Shown here: in pieces, positions 1-8,404 of the stretch
How the letters are laid out: the number at the start of each line of letters is the position of its first letter
How positions within the stretch are numbered: position 1 is the stretch's first letter
Assembly: GCF_030538285.1 (NCBI RefSeq)
Contig: NZ_JAUNUG010000001.1
Location: 62,001 to 126,000 of the forward strand
Source of the DNA: Corynebacterium sp.
GTDB taxonomy: Bacteria; Actinomycetota; Actinomycetes; Mycobacteriales; Mycobacteriaceae
Length of the DNA: 64,000 nucleotides
Reading direction: 5' to 3'
Notes under the pieces: model-generated
The model's database searches: none
The model's input: only the letters and a program-made list of their open reading frames with translations
Told to the model about the DNA's origin: nothing
Position numbers and translations under genes: made by a program

Positions 1-28
1 CTCAGGGGTGCGCATGAGGCCCATAATA

Positions 29-301
29 ATGCAGACTGGAACCGTGGAAATTCACTATTTCGCGGCCGCCCGGGCCGCCGCCGGATGCGCCTCTGAAACC
101 GTGGACGTTATCCCCGCCACCCTCGGGGAGCTTCTCGACGCCCGCGCTACCGCCCACACCGGCCACACCGACGCCGGCATGAGCTTCGCTGAGGTGCTGG
201 AACGCTGCACCTTCCTCGTCGACGGACGCCATTCGACCCGCGACACCCCGTTGGAGGGAGCATCGCGGGTCGATGTGCTGCCGCCTTTCGCCGGGGGCTA
301 A
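29..301 (+). CDS. MoaD/ThiS-family small sulfur carrier protein
   Basis: Small ubiquitin-like protein of 90 residues that ends in Gly-Gly (PPFAGG), the C-terminus that is adenylated and thiocarboxylated in MoaD and ThiS carriers. The start VEIHYFAAARAAAG and the end VDVLPPFAGG are typical of MoaD, the small subunit of molybdopterin synthase. GTG at 8 and ATG at 14 are also in frame. ATG at 29 was chosen because the conserved beta-strand begins a few residues later. No MoaE or other cofactor gene is visible beside it, but the window begins just upstream. It converges on the membrane-protein gene that follows, and the two coding ends overlap by 4 bp. ThiS is a less likely alternative because of the MoaD-like start. 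Confidence 0.75.
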   Translation: MQTGTVEIHYFAAARAAAGCASETVDVIPATLGELLDARATAHTGHTDAGMSFAEVLERCTFLVDGRHSTRDTPLEGASRVDVLPPFAGG

Positions 302-663
302 ACCTTCGGGGTGACCAGCCCGATCACCCAGGTGGCCACGCCCATGACGAGGGCGCCGATGAAAGCGGAAGTGAAGCCGTCGACCTGCAGACCCAGGCCC
401 AGCGCCGCGGAAAGCCAACCGGTCAACAGGAACAGTAGGGCGTTGATCACTAGGGCGAACAGCCCCAGGGTGAGGACGGTCAGCGGCGTGCCTATCGCAT
501 GCGCGATGGGGCTGATCACGGCGTTGACCGCCATAAACAGCAACGCCACCCAGATAAACGCCCAGGGATCATCCGCTGGTTCGACAGAGATTCCGGGCAC
601 GATGCGGGTCACAAAGAACAGCGCAATCGCCGTGGTGATGATGCTCAGCAGTAGTCGGAACAT
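298..663 (-). CDS. Small four-helix membrane protein, phage-holin-4-2/YvlD-like family
   Basis: 121-residue hydrophobic protein with four predicted membrane segments, roughly residues 3-20, 31-50, 57-80 and 90-115. The pattern (FVTRIVPGI, then a long helix with NAVISPIAH, then NALLFLLTGWL) fits the family often annotated as phage holin family protein or YvlD. Despite the name, members are chromosomal and not lytic proteins. The ATG at 663 overlaps the stop of the upstream aminotransferase gene (TGATG), which suggests translational coupling. GTG at 666 is an alternative start. The cellular role is unknown. Confidence 0.7.
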   Translation of the reverse strand: MFRLLLSIITTAIALFFVTRIVPGISVEPADDPWAFIWVALLFMAVNAVISPIAHAIGTPLTVLTLGLFALVINALLFLLTGWLSAALGLGLQVDGFTSAFIGALVMGVATWVIGLVTPKV

Positions 664-1685
664 CACAGACCTGCCTTCTGCCAGGCCGCCAGGAGCTGGT
701 CGGCCTCGGCCTGCGTGGTCACGGTGATGCGCACGCCCTCGGGGAAGGCGCGGACCAGCACACCCTGCGCGGCGAGCCGCTCGGCGACGTCGACGGAGTC
801 CACGCCCGGCAGCCAGATGAAGTTCGCCTGACTACGGCGGGCGCCGAGGGCGTCGGCGACGCGGTCGCGCTGCTCAACGGTCTCCTCGGTGCGTTCCAGC
901 AGTTCATCGGCGCTATCCAGGCTGGCCAGGGCGCCAGCCTGGGCGACGGCATTGACGCCGAAGGGGATGCATACCTTGTCCAGCGCGCCGATGATCTCCG
1001 GGTTGCCGAACGCGTAGCCCACCCGCACGCCGGCCAGGCCATAAGCCTTGGAGAAGGTGCGCATCGCCACCACATTAGGGTGCTTTGCGACGGCCTCCGT
1101 ACCCACCACCGTGTCTTCCGCCCGGTTGTACTCGAAATACGCCTCATCCAGGCCCACGATGACATCCTCGGGGACCTGCGCCATGAATTCATCGAACTCC
1201 GCCTGCGTGATCACCGCACCCGAGGGGTTATTCGGGTTGCACAGGAAGATGAGCTTCGTCTTCTCGGTGATCTTCGCGACCATGGTGGGTAGGTCGTGGC
1301 GGCCGTCGTCGAGAAGCGGGACCGGCACCGGAGTCGCGCCGACCACCTGGGCAAAGATCGGGTACGCCTCGAAGCTGCGCCACGCGAAGACGATCTCATC
1401 GCCCGCACCGGCGGTGATCTGCACCAACTGTTGGCACAGCGCTGAGGAACCGCAACCCACCGCCACGTGTCCGACCGGCAGATCCAGATGCTCCGCCAGA
1501 GCCTGCTTCAGCTGGGTGGAGAACATGTCCGGGTAACGGTTGGCGTTCGCGGCGGCCTGCGCCATGGCCTCCGCCGCCGCCGGGAGCGGGGCTGTGGACA
1601 CCTCGTTGGAGGACAGTTTCAGCGCGTCCGGCTGGGCCTTCCCGGGAACATAAGCGGGCAGGGCGGCTAGGTCAGGACGAATCAT
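663..1685 (-). CDS. pat: HisC-like aminotransferase, probable aromatic/phenylalanine aminotransferase
   Basis: 340-residue fold-type I PLP enzyme of the histidinol-phosphate aminotransferase family. Visible landmarks are the substrate motif LKLSSNE near residue 23, NPNNPSG near 150-156 (PLP-contacting Asn), LDEAY near 179-183 (PLP-contacting Asp) and FSKAYGLAG near 211-219 with the Schiff-base lysine at about 213. It stands alone without other his genes, which matches the second HisC-like protein of corynebacteria (Pat/AroT type) that makes phenylalanine or tyrosine from the keto acids. The assignment within the family is inference. ATG at 1685 was chosen because MIRPDLAALPAYVPGK is the usual start; the longer open frame would run to 1748. 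Confidence 0.85.
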   Translation of the reverse strand: MIRPDLAALPAYVPGKAQPDALKLSSNEVSTAPLPAAAEAMAQAAANANRYPDMFSTQLKQALAEHLDLPVGHVAVGCGSSALCQQLVQITAGAGDEIVFAWRSFEAYPIFAQVVGATPVPVPLLDDGRHDLPTMVAKITEKTKLIFLCNPNNPSGAVITQAEFDEFMAQVPEDVIVGLDEAYFEYNRAEDTVVGTEAVAKHPNVVAMRTFSKAYGLAGVRVGYAFGNPEIIGALDKVCIPFGVNAVAQAGALASLDSADELLERTEETVEQRDRVADALGARRSQANFIWLPGVDSVDVAERLAAQGVLVRAFPEGVRITVTTQAEADQLLAAWQKAGL

Positions 1686-1765
1686 GCGGCTGATTGTAGG
1701 CGGTTTGGCTTGCAGGTGGCCGGGCGGGTAGGATTCCTGCAGTTGCACCGTTTGCGCGTGTGACT

Positions 1766-1854
1766 GGAGACGTGCCAGAGCGGCCGAATGGGGCTCCCTG
1801 CTAAGGAGTTGCCTGCTTTGCGGCGGGCCGGAGGTTCGAATCCTCTCGTCTCCG
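1766..1854 (+). tRNA. tRNA-Ser(GCT)
   Basis: Long-variable-arm tRNA of 89 nt. The acceptor arms GGAGACG (1766-1772) and CGTCTCC (1847-1853) pair. The anticodon loop CTGCTAA gives anticodon GCT, reading AGC/AGU. The T arm GGTTCGAATCC is standard. CCA is not encoded. tRNA-Arg follows after a single base. Confidence 0.95.
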
Positions 1855-1855
1855 C

Positions 1856-1931
1856 GCGCCCGTAGCTCAACGGATAGAGCATCTGACTACGGATCAGAAG
1901 GTTGGGGGTTCGAATCCCTCCGGGCGCACCA
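1856..1931 (+). tRNA. tRNA-Arg(ACG), copy 1
   Basis: The acceptor GCGCCCG pairs with CGGGCGC at 1921-1927. The anticodon loop CTACGGA gives ACG, whose A34 would be deaminated to inosine by TadA (encoded at 7887). The 3' CCA is encoded. The tRNA body is identical to the copy at 6136. Confidence 0.95.
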
Positions 1932-1934
1932 CTG

Positions 1935-1958
1935 GGACCACCTACGGGTGGTCCTTTT
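1935..1958 (+). terminator. Rho-independent terminator of the tRNA-Ser/tRNA-Arg unit
   Basis: Perfect stem GGACCACC-TACG-GGTGGTCC followed by TTTT, immediately downstream of the tRNA-Arg CCA end. Confidence 0.85.
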
Positions 1959-2032
1959 CCGTCTGCTCCGGGGAGTAGGATTGTGACCGCGCGCACAGTT
2001 GTGGCGCATCCCCTCAAGGAGAGGACTCCGTA

Positions 2033-2815
2033 ATGACCATCAATCACGGCGATCCCGTCTGGATGGATCTGTCCACCGACAACATCGAGGCCGCAGCTAC
2101 CTTCTACCGTGAAGTCCTCGGTTGGGACTTTGAGCACCAGGGTGAGGAATACGGCGGCTATCACATGATCATGCGCGACGGTCAGCCCGTCGGCGGGGCG
2201 ATGAGCTCGCTCATGGGCCCGGACGGCCCCACCGAGGAACCGCAGTACCCCACCGCCTGGACCATCTACCTCAAGGTCGACGACCTCGACGCTGCGCTCG
2301 AGGCGGTCGCCGAACACGGCGGCACCGTCGTCGTCCCGGCGATGGGCGTTGGTGATCTGGGCCGCATGGCGGTCATCTTTGACCCCGCCGGGGCAGGGCT
2401 GGGACTGTGGGAGCCGGGGAGCTTCGCGGGTTTTGTCCGTGACAACGGTCCTGGCTTCCCTGCCTGGTTCGAGGTGATGGCCCGCGACTATGACGCTGCC
2501 GAGCCCTTTTACCGGGAGGTCTTCGGGTGGGGCATCGGTTATATCGGGGAGGACGGCCAGCCGGCGGAGCAGCCTAGCGGGGACATTCGCTATGGTTCCA
2601 CGCAGGCTGCCGGGCTCTGCGAGGCCGATCGTTTCCTAGCTCCCGGGGTGCCCAGCTTTTGGCGGGCTTATATTGCGGTCGAGGATGTGGACGCGAGCGT
2701 CGAGAAGCTCCGGGAGCTTGGCGGGACCGTGTTGGATGGGCCGATGGACACTCCTTTCGGACGGATCGCGACGGTCGCTGACCCGCAGGGCGGGAGCTTC
2801 CAGATCAGCTCCTGA
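2033..2815 (+). CDS. Two-domain VOC (glyoxalase/bleomycin-resistance-like) protein
   Basis: 260-residue protein made of two tandem vicinal-oxygen-chelate modules, about residues 8-125 and 135-258. Each has the FYREVLGW/FYREVFGW helix and a closing GRMAVIFDPAG or GRIATVADPQG strand. This architecture matches actinobacterial VOC proteins annotated as hydroxylases or glyoxalases, but the substrate cannot be read from sequence. ATG at 2033 follows a good ribosome site (GGAGAGGA about 7 nt upstream). It is probably monocistronic or weakly linked to mgtE 44 nt downstream. Confidence 0.85.
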   Translation: MTINHGDPVWMDLSTDNIEAAATFYREVLGWDFEHQGEEYGGYHMIMRDGQPVGGAMSSLMGPDGPTEEPQYPTAWTIYLKVDDLDAALEAVAEHGGTVVVPAMGVGDLGRMAVIFDPAGAGLGLWEPGSFAGFVRDNGPGFPAWFEVMARDYDAAEPFYREVFGWGIGYIGEDGQPAEQPSGDIRYGSTQAAGLCEADRFLAPGVPSFWRAYIAVEDVDASVEKLRELGGTVLDGPMDTPFGRIATVADPQGGSFQISS

Positions 2816-2859
2816 GGGCCTCATGCTGTAGCGTTGACCAGCGGATAGAGGGAGGCGAC

Positions 2860-4218
2860 ATGTCTGAGGTCAACGTGATCGAGAAGCTCGAGAGGATCAT
2901 CCGCGCGGACGGGGGAGTACCGCCGGAACGCGCGGCGGAGCTTTCTGAGCTTCTCGACGAACCCCCGATCAAGGATGTCGTCGCACTTGTTGAGCGTTCG
3001 ACGGCGGTGCGCGCGGCGGTGGTCCTGCGGTTGCTGTCCCGTCAGCGGGCGATCGCCGTGTTTGACGCGCTCGACGCCGCGCATCAGGCCGACCTCATCG
3101 ACGCCCTGGGCGATGAGTCCGTCACGGACTTCTTCGGTGAGCTCGATCCGGATGACCGGGTCTCGCTTCTCGACGAGCTGCCCGCCGAGATCGCCGAAAG
3201 GTTCATGCGCACCCTCGATGACACGGAGCGTGACATCACTGGTGTGGTGCTCGGTTACCCCAGGGGGTCGGTGGGACGTCGGATGTCGCCGGAGGTGCCG
3301 CACATTTACGACGACATGACGGCCGAGGAGATCCTGCAGAAGCTGCGCCGGGTGGCTCACGATGTGGAGACGATCTACACGCTGCCGATCATTCGCCGTG
3401 ACCGGCGGCTGGTCGGGGTGGCGTCGCTGCGTGACCTGTTCACCGCGGAGGGATCGACCGGGGTGGCTGATCTAATGGCGAAGCCGGTGTTTGCTCACGC
3501 GCAGGACGAGGCGGAGGCGACCGCCCGCTGGTTCGTGCCCCTGGACATGCTGGCGATGCCGGTGGTGGATGAGTCGGAACGCCTGGTCGGCGTACTCACC
3601 TTCGATGACGCTGCCGACATCATCGAGGAGGCGGATTCGGAGGACACCGCCCGTTCCGGCGCGTCCGAACCGTTGCAGCAGCCCTACTTATCGACGCCGC
3701 TGGTGAAGATCGTGAGATCCCGCATCGTGTGGCTGCTGGTGCTGGCGATCTCCGCGTTGCTCACCGTGCAGGTACTGGACACCTTCGAGGACACTCTCGC
3801 CGCCGCGGTGGTGCTCAGCCTGTTCATCCCGCTGCTCACGGGCACGGGCGGCAACACGGGCAATCAGGCGGCGACCACGGTCACCCGTGCTCTGGCGCTG
3901 GGCGACGTCCGACCGCGCGACGTCGCTGCCGTCGCGTGGCGGGAGATCCGGGTGGGCATGCTGCTCGGCGCCGTGCTGGGCACGCTGGGTTTCGTGCTGG
4001 GCACGCTGGTCTACGGGCTCCCAATCGGCATGGTCATCGGTTCAACCCTGCTGCTGGTGTGTACTTTTTCGGCGACGGTGGGTGGGGTGATGCCGATCAT
4101 CGCGAAGAAGGTCGGCGCGGACCCGGCGGTCTTTTCCAACCCGTTCATCTCGACGCTGTCGGATGCGACCGGTTTGATCATCTATTTCCTCATTGCCAAG
4201 TCTGTCCTCGGCCTGTGA
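2860..4218 (+). CDS. mgtE: MgtE-family magnesium transporter
   Basis: 452-residue Mg2+ channel/transporter. Order: a cytosolic helical N domain (about residues 1-130, many DELPAEIAERF-like helices), a tandem CBS pair (about 135-260, MSPEVPHIYDDMTAEE and LMAKPVFAHAQDEAEATARWF), a connecting helix, and a membrane domain of five helices from about residue 290. The family signature GTGGNTGNQAATTVTRAL lies near 338-355. In MgtE the N and CBS domains sense cytosolic Mg2+ and gate the pore. The start is preceded by AGGGAGG at a suitable distance. No Mg2+ riboswitch fits in the 44-nt upstream gap. Confidence 0.93.
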   Translation: MSEVNVIEKLERIIRADGGVPPERAAELSELLDEPPIKDVVALVERSTAVRAAVVLRLLSRQRAIAVFDALDAAHQADLIDALGDESVTDFFGELDPDDRVSLLDELPAEIAERFMRTLDDTERDITGVVLGYPRGSVGRRMSPEVPHIYDDMTAEEILQKLRRVAHDVETIYTLPIIRRDRRLVGVASLRDLFTAEGSTGVADLMAKPVFAHAQDEAEATARWFVPLDMLAMPVVDESERLVGVLTFDDAADIIEEADSEDTARSGASEPLQQPYLSTPLVKIVRSRIVWLLVLAISALLTVQVLDTFEDTLAAAVVLSLFIPLLTGTGGNTGNQAATTVTRALALGDVRPRDVAAVAWREIRVGMLLGAVLGTLGFVLGTLVYGLPIGMVIGSTLLLVCTFSATVGGVMPIIAKKVGADPAVFSNPFISTLSDATGLIIYFLIAKSVLGL

Positions 4219-4446
4219 GTTGGCATGAAAGTTCCCTGCCACCCCCGGATAGGGGGCGGTCGCGGCGTCAGATGGGCGGTCTGTGCAGGTGAATGCCCGA
4301 ATCGGGGCGTATGTGACCTGCCGTACTGAGTTGGCAAAAAGTGGTGCCGTCCACTTATGTAACACGTAGGGAGTGCTCACTTTTTCCTGGAGGGCACTTC
4401 GACTAATCCTGTCCCGCATACATCACATAAGGATCGTGCACCCACC

Positions 4447-6051
4447 ATGAGCACTCCTCACTCCGACGTGGAGAACCGCAAGGCAGAGCCGACGGTCGAA
4501 CCCGCACCGGGCGACCTCAGCGAGACCCGCGATCCCCGCGAATGGTATCGCCAGGCCTTCGGCCTCATCCTCGGCCTGGTCCTCGCAGCCCTGGTCTACT
4601 TCCTCTTCCCCTCCAACGCCGCCGAGACGGTCCTCCAGTCCGCCGGCGCTGACCCGGAAGCCGAGTACAGCCACATGGCGATGCGTATCGTCGCCGCCAC
4701 CACCATTTGGATGGCCGTGTGGTGGATGACCGAGGCCATTCCGCTGGCCGCCACCGCCCTCATTCCGATCGCGGTCTTCCCGCTGGCGGGTGTCGCTACG
4801 TTTGCGGAGGTTGGTTCCCCTTACGCCAGTTCCACCATCTTCCTCTTCCTCGGTGGCTTCCTCCTGGCCCTGGGTCTGCAGCGCTGGAACGTGCACCGTC
4901 GCATGGCGCTGGCCGTGGTCATGGCGGTGGGCACCAGCCCGAAGCGTCTCATCCTCGGCTTCATGATCGCCACCGGCTTCCTGTCCATGTGGGTGTCCAA
5001 CACCGCGACCGCCGTCGTCATGCTCCCCATCGGCCTGTCCGTGCTGTCGCTGACCGCCGGCCTGGTCGGTGGCATGCGCAAGCAGAAGAAGTTCGCCACG
5101 GCCCTCATGCTGGCCATCGCCTACTCCGCATCGATCGGCTCCCTGGGTACCCTCATCGGCACCCCGCCGAACGCCCTGCTCGCCGGTTACATGAGCGAGG
5201 CCCACGACATCGTCATCGGCTTCGGCCAGTGGATGATGGTCGGCGTGCCCGTGGCCGTGGTGTTCACCGTCATCGCATGGCTGGTGCTCATCACCGTGTT
5301 CAAGCCGGAGATGGACGAGATCCCGGGTGGCCGCGAGCTCATCCGCGAGGAAATCAAGAAGATGGGTAAGTGGACCCAGCCGCAGATCCTCGTCACCATC
5401 ATCTTCGTGCTGGCTGCCCTGTCCTGGGTGTTCATCCCGCTCATCATGGACTGGACCGGTTCCGCGCTGGCCTACAACGATGCCATCGTCGGTGTCATCG
5501 CTGGTCTGCTCATGTTCGCCATCCCGGCGGACGGCAAGACCGGTGTCCGTCTCCTTGACTGGAAGACCGCCAACGAACTGCCGTGGGACGTCCTGCTGCT
5601 CTTCGGTGGTGGCCTCTCCCTGTCGGCCATGTTCACCAACACCGGCCTGTCCCTGTGGATCGGTGAGGTGGCCAAGGGCCTGGAGGTCCTGCCGATCTTC
5701 CTGCTCATGGGTGCTGTCGCCCTGCTGGTCCTGGTGCTCACCGAGTTCACCTCGAACACCGCCACCGCCGCGACCTTCCTGCCCATCATGGGTGGCGTCG
5801 CTGTCGGTATCGGCCTGACCGGCGCGACCGAGATGAACGTCCTGCTGCTCACCATCCCGGTTGCCCTGTCCGCCACCTGTGCGTTCATGCTGCCGGTGGC
5901 CACCCCGCCGAACGCCATCGCCTTCGGCTCCGGCTACGTCAAGATCGGCGACATGATCAAGGGCGGCATCTGGCTCAATGCCATCGCCGTCGTGCTCATC
6001 ACCCTGGCCGCTTACTTCATCGCTGTCCCGGTGTTCGGCCTCGTGATCTAA
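4447..6051 (+). CDS. dccT: DASS/SLC13-family sodium:dicarboxylate (divalent anion) symporter
   Basis: 534-residue carrier with a hydrophilic N-terminal tail of about 35 residues and roughly 11-13 membrane segments. The two diagnostic repeats of the DASS family are visible: WVSNTATAVVMLPIGLS with GTLIGTPPNALLAGY in the first half, and EFTSNTATAATFLPIMG with VATPPNAIAFGSGYV in the second. The paired SNT motifs bind carboxylate and Na+. The position beside mgtE and its length agree with corynebacterial DccT, which takes up succinate, fumarate and malate. The exact substrate is inferred. Sulfate or citrate carriers of the same family are the alternative. Confidence 0.82.
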   Translation: MSTPHSDVENRKAEPTVEPAPGDLSETRDPREWYRQAFGLILGLVLAALVYFLFPSNAAETVLQSAGADPEAEYSHMAMRIVAATTIWMAVWWMTEAIPLAATALIPIAVFPLAGVATFAEVGSPYASSTIFLFLGGFLLALGLQRWNVHRRMALAVVMAVGTSPKRLILGFMIATGFLSMWVSNTATAVVMLPIGLSVLSLTAGLVGGMRKQKKFATALMLAIAYSASIGSLGTLIGTPPNALLAGYMSEAHDIVIGFGQWMMVGVPVAVVFTVIAWLVLITVFKPEMDEIPGGRELIREEIKKMGKWTQPQILVTIIFVLAALSWVFIPLIMDWTGSALAYNDAIVGVIAGLLMFAIPADGKTGVRLLDWKTANELPWDVLLLFGGGLSLSAMFTNTGLSLWIGEVAKGLEVLPIFLLMGAVALLVLVLTEFTSNTATAATFLPIMGGVAVGIGLTGATEMNVLLLTIPVALSATCAFMLPVATPPNAIAFGSGYVKIGDMIKGGIWLNAIAVVLITLAAYFIAVPVFGLVI

Positions 6052-6135
6052 AAGCGCGCTGACCAGCTGATTTGTCTGTCCCGACCGCTGCCATGTAATG
6101 TTACATCTCGTTGCACGGCAGCAGCCGGACAGCAA

Positions 6136-6208
6136 GCGCCCGTAGCTCAACGGATAGAGCATCTGACTACGGATCAGAAGGTTGGGGGTTCGAATCCCTC
6201 CGGGCGCA
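6136..6208 (+). tRNA. tRNA-Arg(ACG), copy 2
   Basis: 73-nt tRNA whose body is identical to the copy at 1856-1928 (anticodon ACG). Unlike copy 1 it is followed by CAG, so CCA is not encoded. It has its own terminator directly downstream. Confidence 0.95.
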
Positions 6209-6215
6209 CAGTGAA

Positions 6216-6240
6216 GGGCCACCGAGAGGTGGCCCTTTTT
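6216..6240 (+). terminator. Rho-independent terminator after tRNA-Arg copy 2
   Basis: Perfect stem GGGCCACC-GAGA-GGTGGCCC followed by five T. Confidence 0.88.
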
Positions 6241-6259
6241 GCATCACGACGGATAGTCA

Positions 6260-6317
6260 CACTGGGTTGGTGCACTTTGGCTGTACTTAAGCATGGGGCA
6301 TTTGCACCAACCCAGTG
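6260..6317. repeat. Long-loop inverted repeat (15-bp perfect arms)
   Basis: CACTGGGTTGGTGCA at 6260-6274 and its exact reverse complement at 6303-6317, separated by 28 nt. It lies between the tRNA-Arg terminator and the tyrA stop codon (6321). The loop is too long for a standard terminator and the arms have no T tract. Function unknown. Confidence 0.7.
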
Positions 6318-6320
6318 CCC

Positions 6321-7328
6321 CTAGAAAATGTCGATCCGTGCGCCCAGGGATTCCGCCTGCACGAGCTGGCTGACCCACGTCGGGGCGCCGGGGTGCAGGC
6401 GCAGCAGGGGGCGTGAGGAGATCTTGACGGGGGAGACGGATTCGCCGCGCGCGCCATGGCGGGCCTCGAAGCGCACGCGGGCGGCGTAGCCGGAGTCGGC
6501 GAGCTGCGAGATGTCGGGGCGGGGCTTGGCGAGGGAGGCGCGGGCGTCGTTAAGCAGGTCGAGGGCTTCATCAAGCGCCACGACGACGGCGTCGGCGTTC
6601 GTCTCACACATCGCACGCACCAGCGAGGGCTGCGTGCCGGCGACGCGGGTGGAGTCGCGGAAGCTGCCGGCTGCCAGGGACTGGGCGAGGGCGCCGCCGT
6701 TGTCACCGACGATGGCGAGAGTCTCGGCGAAGAGGTGGACGAGGTGGGAGATGCGGGCGACCGCGGCGTCGTGGTGTTCGACGCGGGCGGGGATGGCGTC
6801 GGCGCCGACCGCCAGGATCATGCGGACGACGTCGGTCCACAGCTGGATCCACTCGGGGGAGGCGTCGGGGGCGTGGTCGTAGGTGATCACCCAGGCGGCG
6901 CGGGTGAACAGGCCTTCCTGGGAGGCGGACCAGCCAGAGTCAGCGGTGCCGGCCATGGGGTGGCCGCCGACGTAGCGGTCCTGCAGGCCGCGTTCCTTGA
7001 CCAGGGCGTAGACCTCGGCCTTGACGGAGACGACGTCGGTGAAACCGCAGCTGGGTGCGTGTTCTGCGATGGCGTCGAGCATCCCGGGGATGGCGGGCAT
7101 GGGGGCTGCCATGACGATGAGGGCTTTGTCTTGCTCGGCGCGTCGCAAAGTGGTGGCGAGGTCGTCGGAGGCGTCGAAGCCTTCCTCGTTGGCGGCGCGG
7201 GCACCGGCGCCCGAGCGGTTGTATCCGTAGACGTCGTGGCCGCGGGCGGCCAGGTCGCGCAGGAGGGAGCCACCGATGAGTCCGAGGCCGAGGATGCAGA
7301 TGGGGCGGGTAACGTTCGTCGAGGTCAC
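6321..7328 (-). CDS. tyrA: Prephenate (or arogenate) dehydrogenase TyrA
   Basis: 335-residue NAD(P)-dependent oxidoreductase of tyrosine synthesis. The N-terminal Rossmann motif ILGLGLIGGSLLRDLAARG (about residues 10-28) is followed by the HPMAGT loop (about 120) typical of TyrA. The C-terminal helical dimerisation domain carries AVARISHLVHLFAE. Corynebacterial enzymes of this family often prefer arogenate, so the substrate is left open. The GTG at 7328 was chosen because VTSTNVTRPICILGLG directly precedes the nucleotide-binding strand; the open frame continues to 7409. The gene is divergent from the TadA-associated gene 37 bp away. Confidence 0.9.
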   Translation of the reverse strand: MTSTNVTRPICILGLGLIGGSLLRDLAARGHDVYGYNRSGAGARAANEEGFDASDDLATTLRRAEQDKALIVMAAPMPAIPGMLDAIAEHAPSCGFTDVVSVKAEVYALVKERGLQDRYVGGHPMAGTADSGWSASQEGLFTRAAWVITYDHAPDASPEWIQLWTDVVRMILAVGADAIPARVEHHDAAVARISHLVHLFAETLAIVGDNGGALAQSLAAGSFRDSTRVAGTQPSLVRAMCETNADAVVVALDEALDLLNDARASLAKPRPDISQLADSGYAARVRFEARHGARGESVSPVKISSRPLLRLHPGAPTWVSQLVQAESLGARIDIF

Positions 7329-7365
7329 CTGACAAGTGTCCCACAACAGGACTAGTCTCACCGGT

Positions 7366-7863
7366 ATGGAACACGAGGAGTACGGCCGTAGCTTCGCCGT
7401 GACGGTCACCCGGGCCGATGGGCACTGGGTGGTGCGTTCATTCGACGATGATTTTTCTGCGCTGGCGACCTCTGTGCAGGCGGTGCGGCAGTTGCGGAGT
7501 GAGGGGCCAGCGTTCGCGTTGTTGTGCGTCGATGATGACTATTTCGTCATCGTCCGCCCCACGCCGAATGGGGTGCAGGCACTCGTGTCGGATGCGACGA
7601 TGGCGGTTGATGATGATTTCGCCGCGGAGATCCTCAGTGAGCTGGATGCGGAGATCCCGGACCTGGATCCGGATGAGCTCGATGATGTGGACGGCTGGCC
7701 GGACGGCGATTTCGACCTCCTCGCCGACGTGGGCCTGAGCGAGGAGATCCTCGGGGTCATCGCCGACGATGATGATCTGTGGCCCTCCGAGCAGCTGGTC
7801 CGTATCGCGGAGGAGCTTGGTTTCGCTGATGAGCTTATCGACGTCGCGGGGGTCGACGATTGA
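7366..7863 (+). CDS. Acidic tRNA adenosine deaminase-associated protein
   Basis: 165-residue, very Asp/Glu-rich protein (runs such as LDPDELDDVDGWPDGDFD and VIADDDDLW) that matches the actinobacterial family regularly encoded directly before tadA. Its biochemical role is not known to me; the name only reflects gene linkage. The start at ATG 7366 gives MEHEEYGRSFAVTVTR, the usual family start; GTG codons farther upstream are ignored. The stop codon lies 23 nt before the chosen tadA start and overlaps the longest tadA frame. Confidence 0.8.
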   Translation: MEHEEYGRSFAVTVTRADGHWVVRSFDDDFSALATSVQAVRQLRSEGPAFALLCVDDDYFVIVRPTPNGVQALVSDATMAVDDDFAAEILSELDAEIPDLDPDELDDVDGWPDGDFDLLADVGLSEEILGVIADDDDLWPSEQLVRIAEELGFADELIDVAGVDD

Positions 7864-7886
7864 TCCTTCCCCGCGAGGAGGGCCTC

Positions 7887-8336
7887 GTGCGAGCTGAGCG
7901 GCTCATGCGCCGCGCCCTGGAGGTCGCGGCCATGACCCCGCCCGGCGACGTGCCCGTGGGAGCCGTTATTTTCGGCCCGGATGGGCGCGAGCTGGCGTTT
8001 GCCACCAATCGCCGCGAAGCCGACGGGGATCCCACGGCGCATGCGGAGGTGCTGGCGATTCGGCGGGGCGTCGAGAAGCATGGCGATGCGTGGCGCCTGA
8101 GCGGGTGCACGCTGGTGGTCACCCTGGAACCGTGCACAATGTGCGCGGGTGCCGTGCTCGGAGCACGGGTGGATGAGGTGATTTTCGGGGCGTGGGAGCC
8201 GAAGACCGGCGCCTGCGGCTCGCTTATCGACGTCCTCCGCGCCCCCGGCCAGCTCCACCGCCCGGATGTGCGCGGCGGGGTCCTGGAGCGAGAGTGTGCG
8301 GCCTTGCTGGCGGGGTTCTTCAAATCTTTACGTTAA
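7887..8336 (+). CDS. tadA: tRNA(adenine34) deaminase TadA
   Basis: 149-residue zinc-dependent deaminase that converts A34 to inosine in tRNA-Arg(ACG), two copies of which lie in this window. The cytidine-deaminase-fold motifs are intact: TAHAEV (zinc His52 and catalytic Glu54) and LEPCTMCAGAV (zinc Cys83 and Cys86). The GTG at 7887 was chosen because GAGGAGG sits 6 nt upstream; the frame also has a TTG at 7860 overlapping the previous stop. Forms a two-gene unit with the acidic partner protein. Confidence 0.92.
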   Translation: MRAERLMRRALEVAAMTPPGDVPVGAVIFGPDGRELAFATNRREADGDPTAHAEVLAIRRGVEKHGDAWRLSGCTLVVTLEPCTMCAGAVLGARVDEVIFGAWEPKTGACGSLIDVLRAPGQLHRPDVRGGVLERECAALLAGFFKSLR

Positions 8337-8404
8337 CGTTATGCACCATTTCTCATGTGTCGCTACCCTGGGACATACATCACATCAACAGAAAGGTTAT
8401 GCAC

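Noticed and set aside
298-663. Prophage remnant suggested by the holin family name
   Set aside because: The family is a chromosomal four-helix membrane protein; no other phage gene is nearby.
4423-6222. 599-codon open frame on the minus strand, His/Gly/Asp-rich
   Set aside because: It is the antisense of the SLC13 carrier and includes the reverse of tRNA-Arg; the composition is that of a GC-rich shadow frame.
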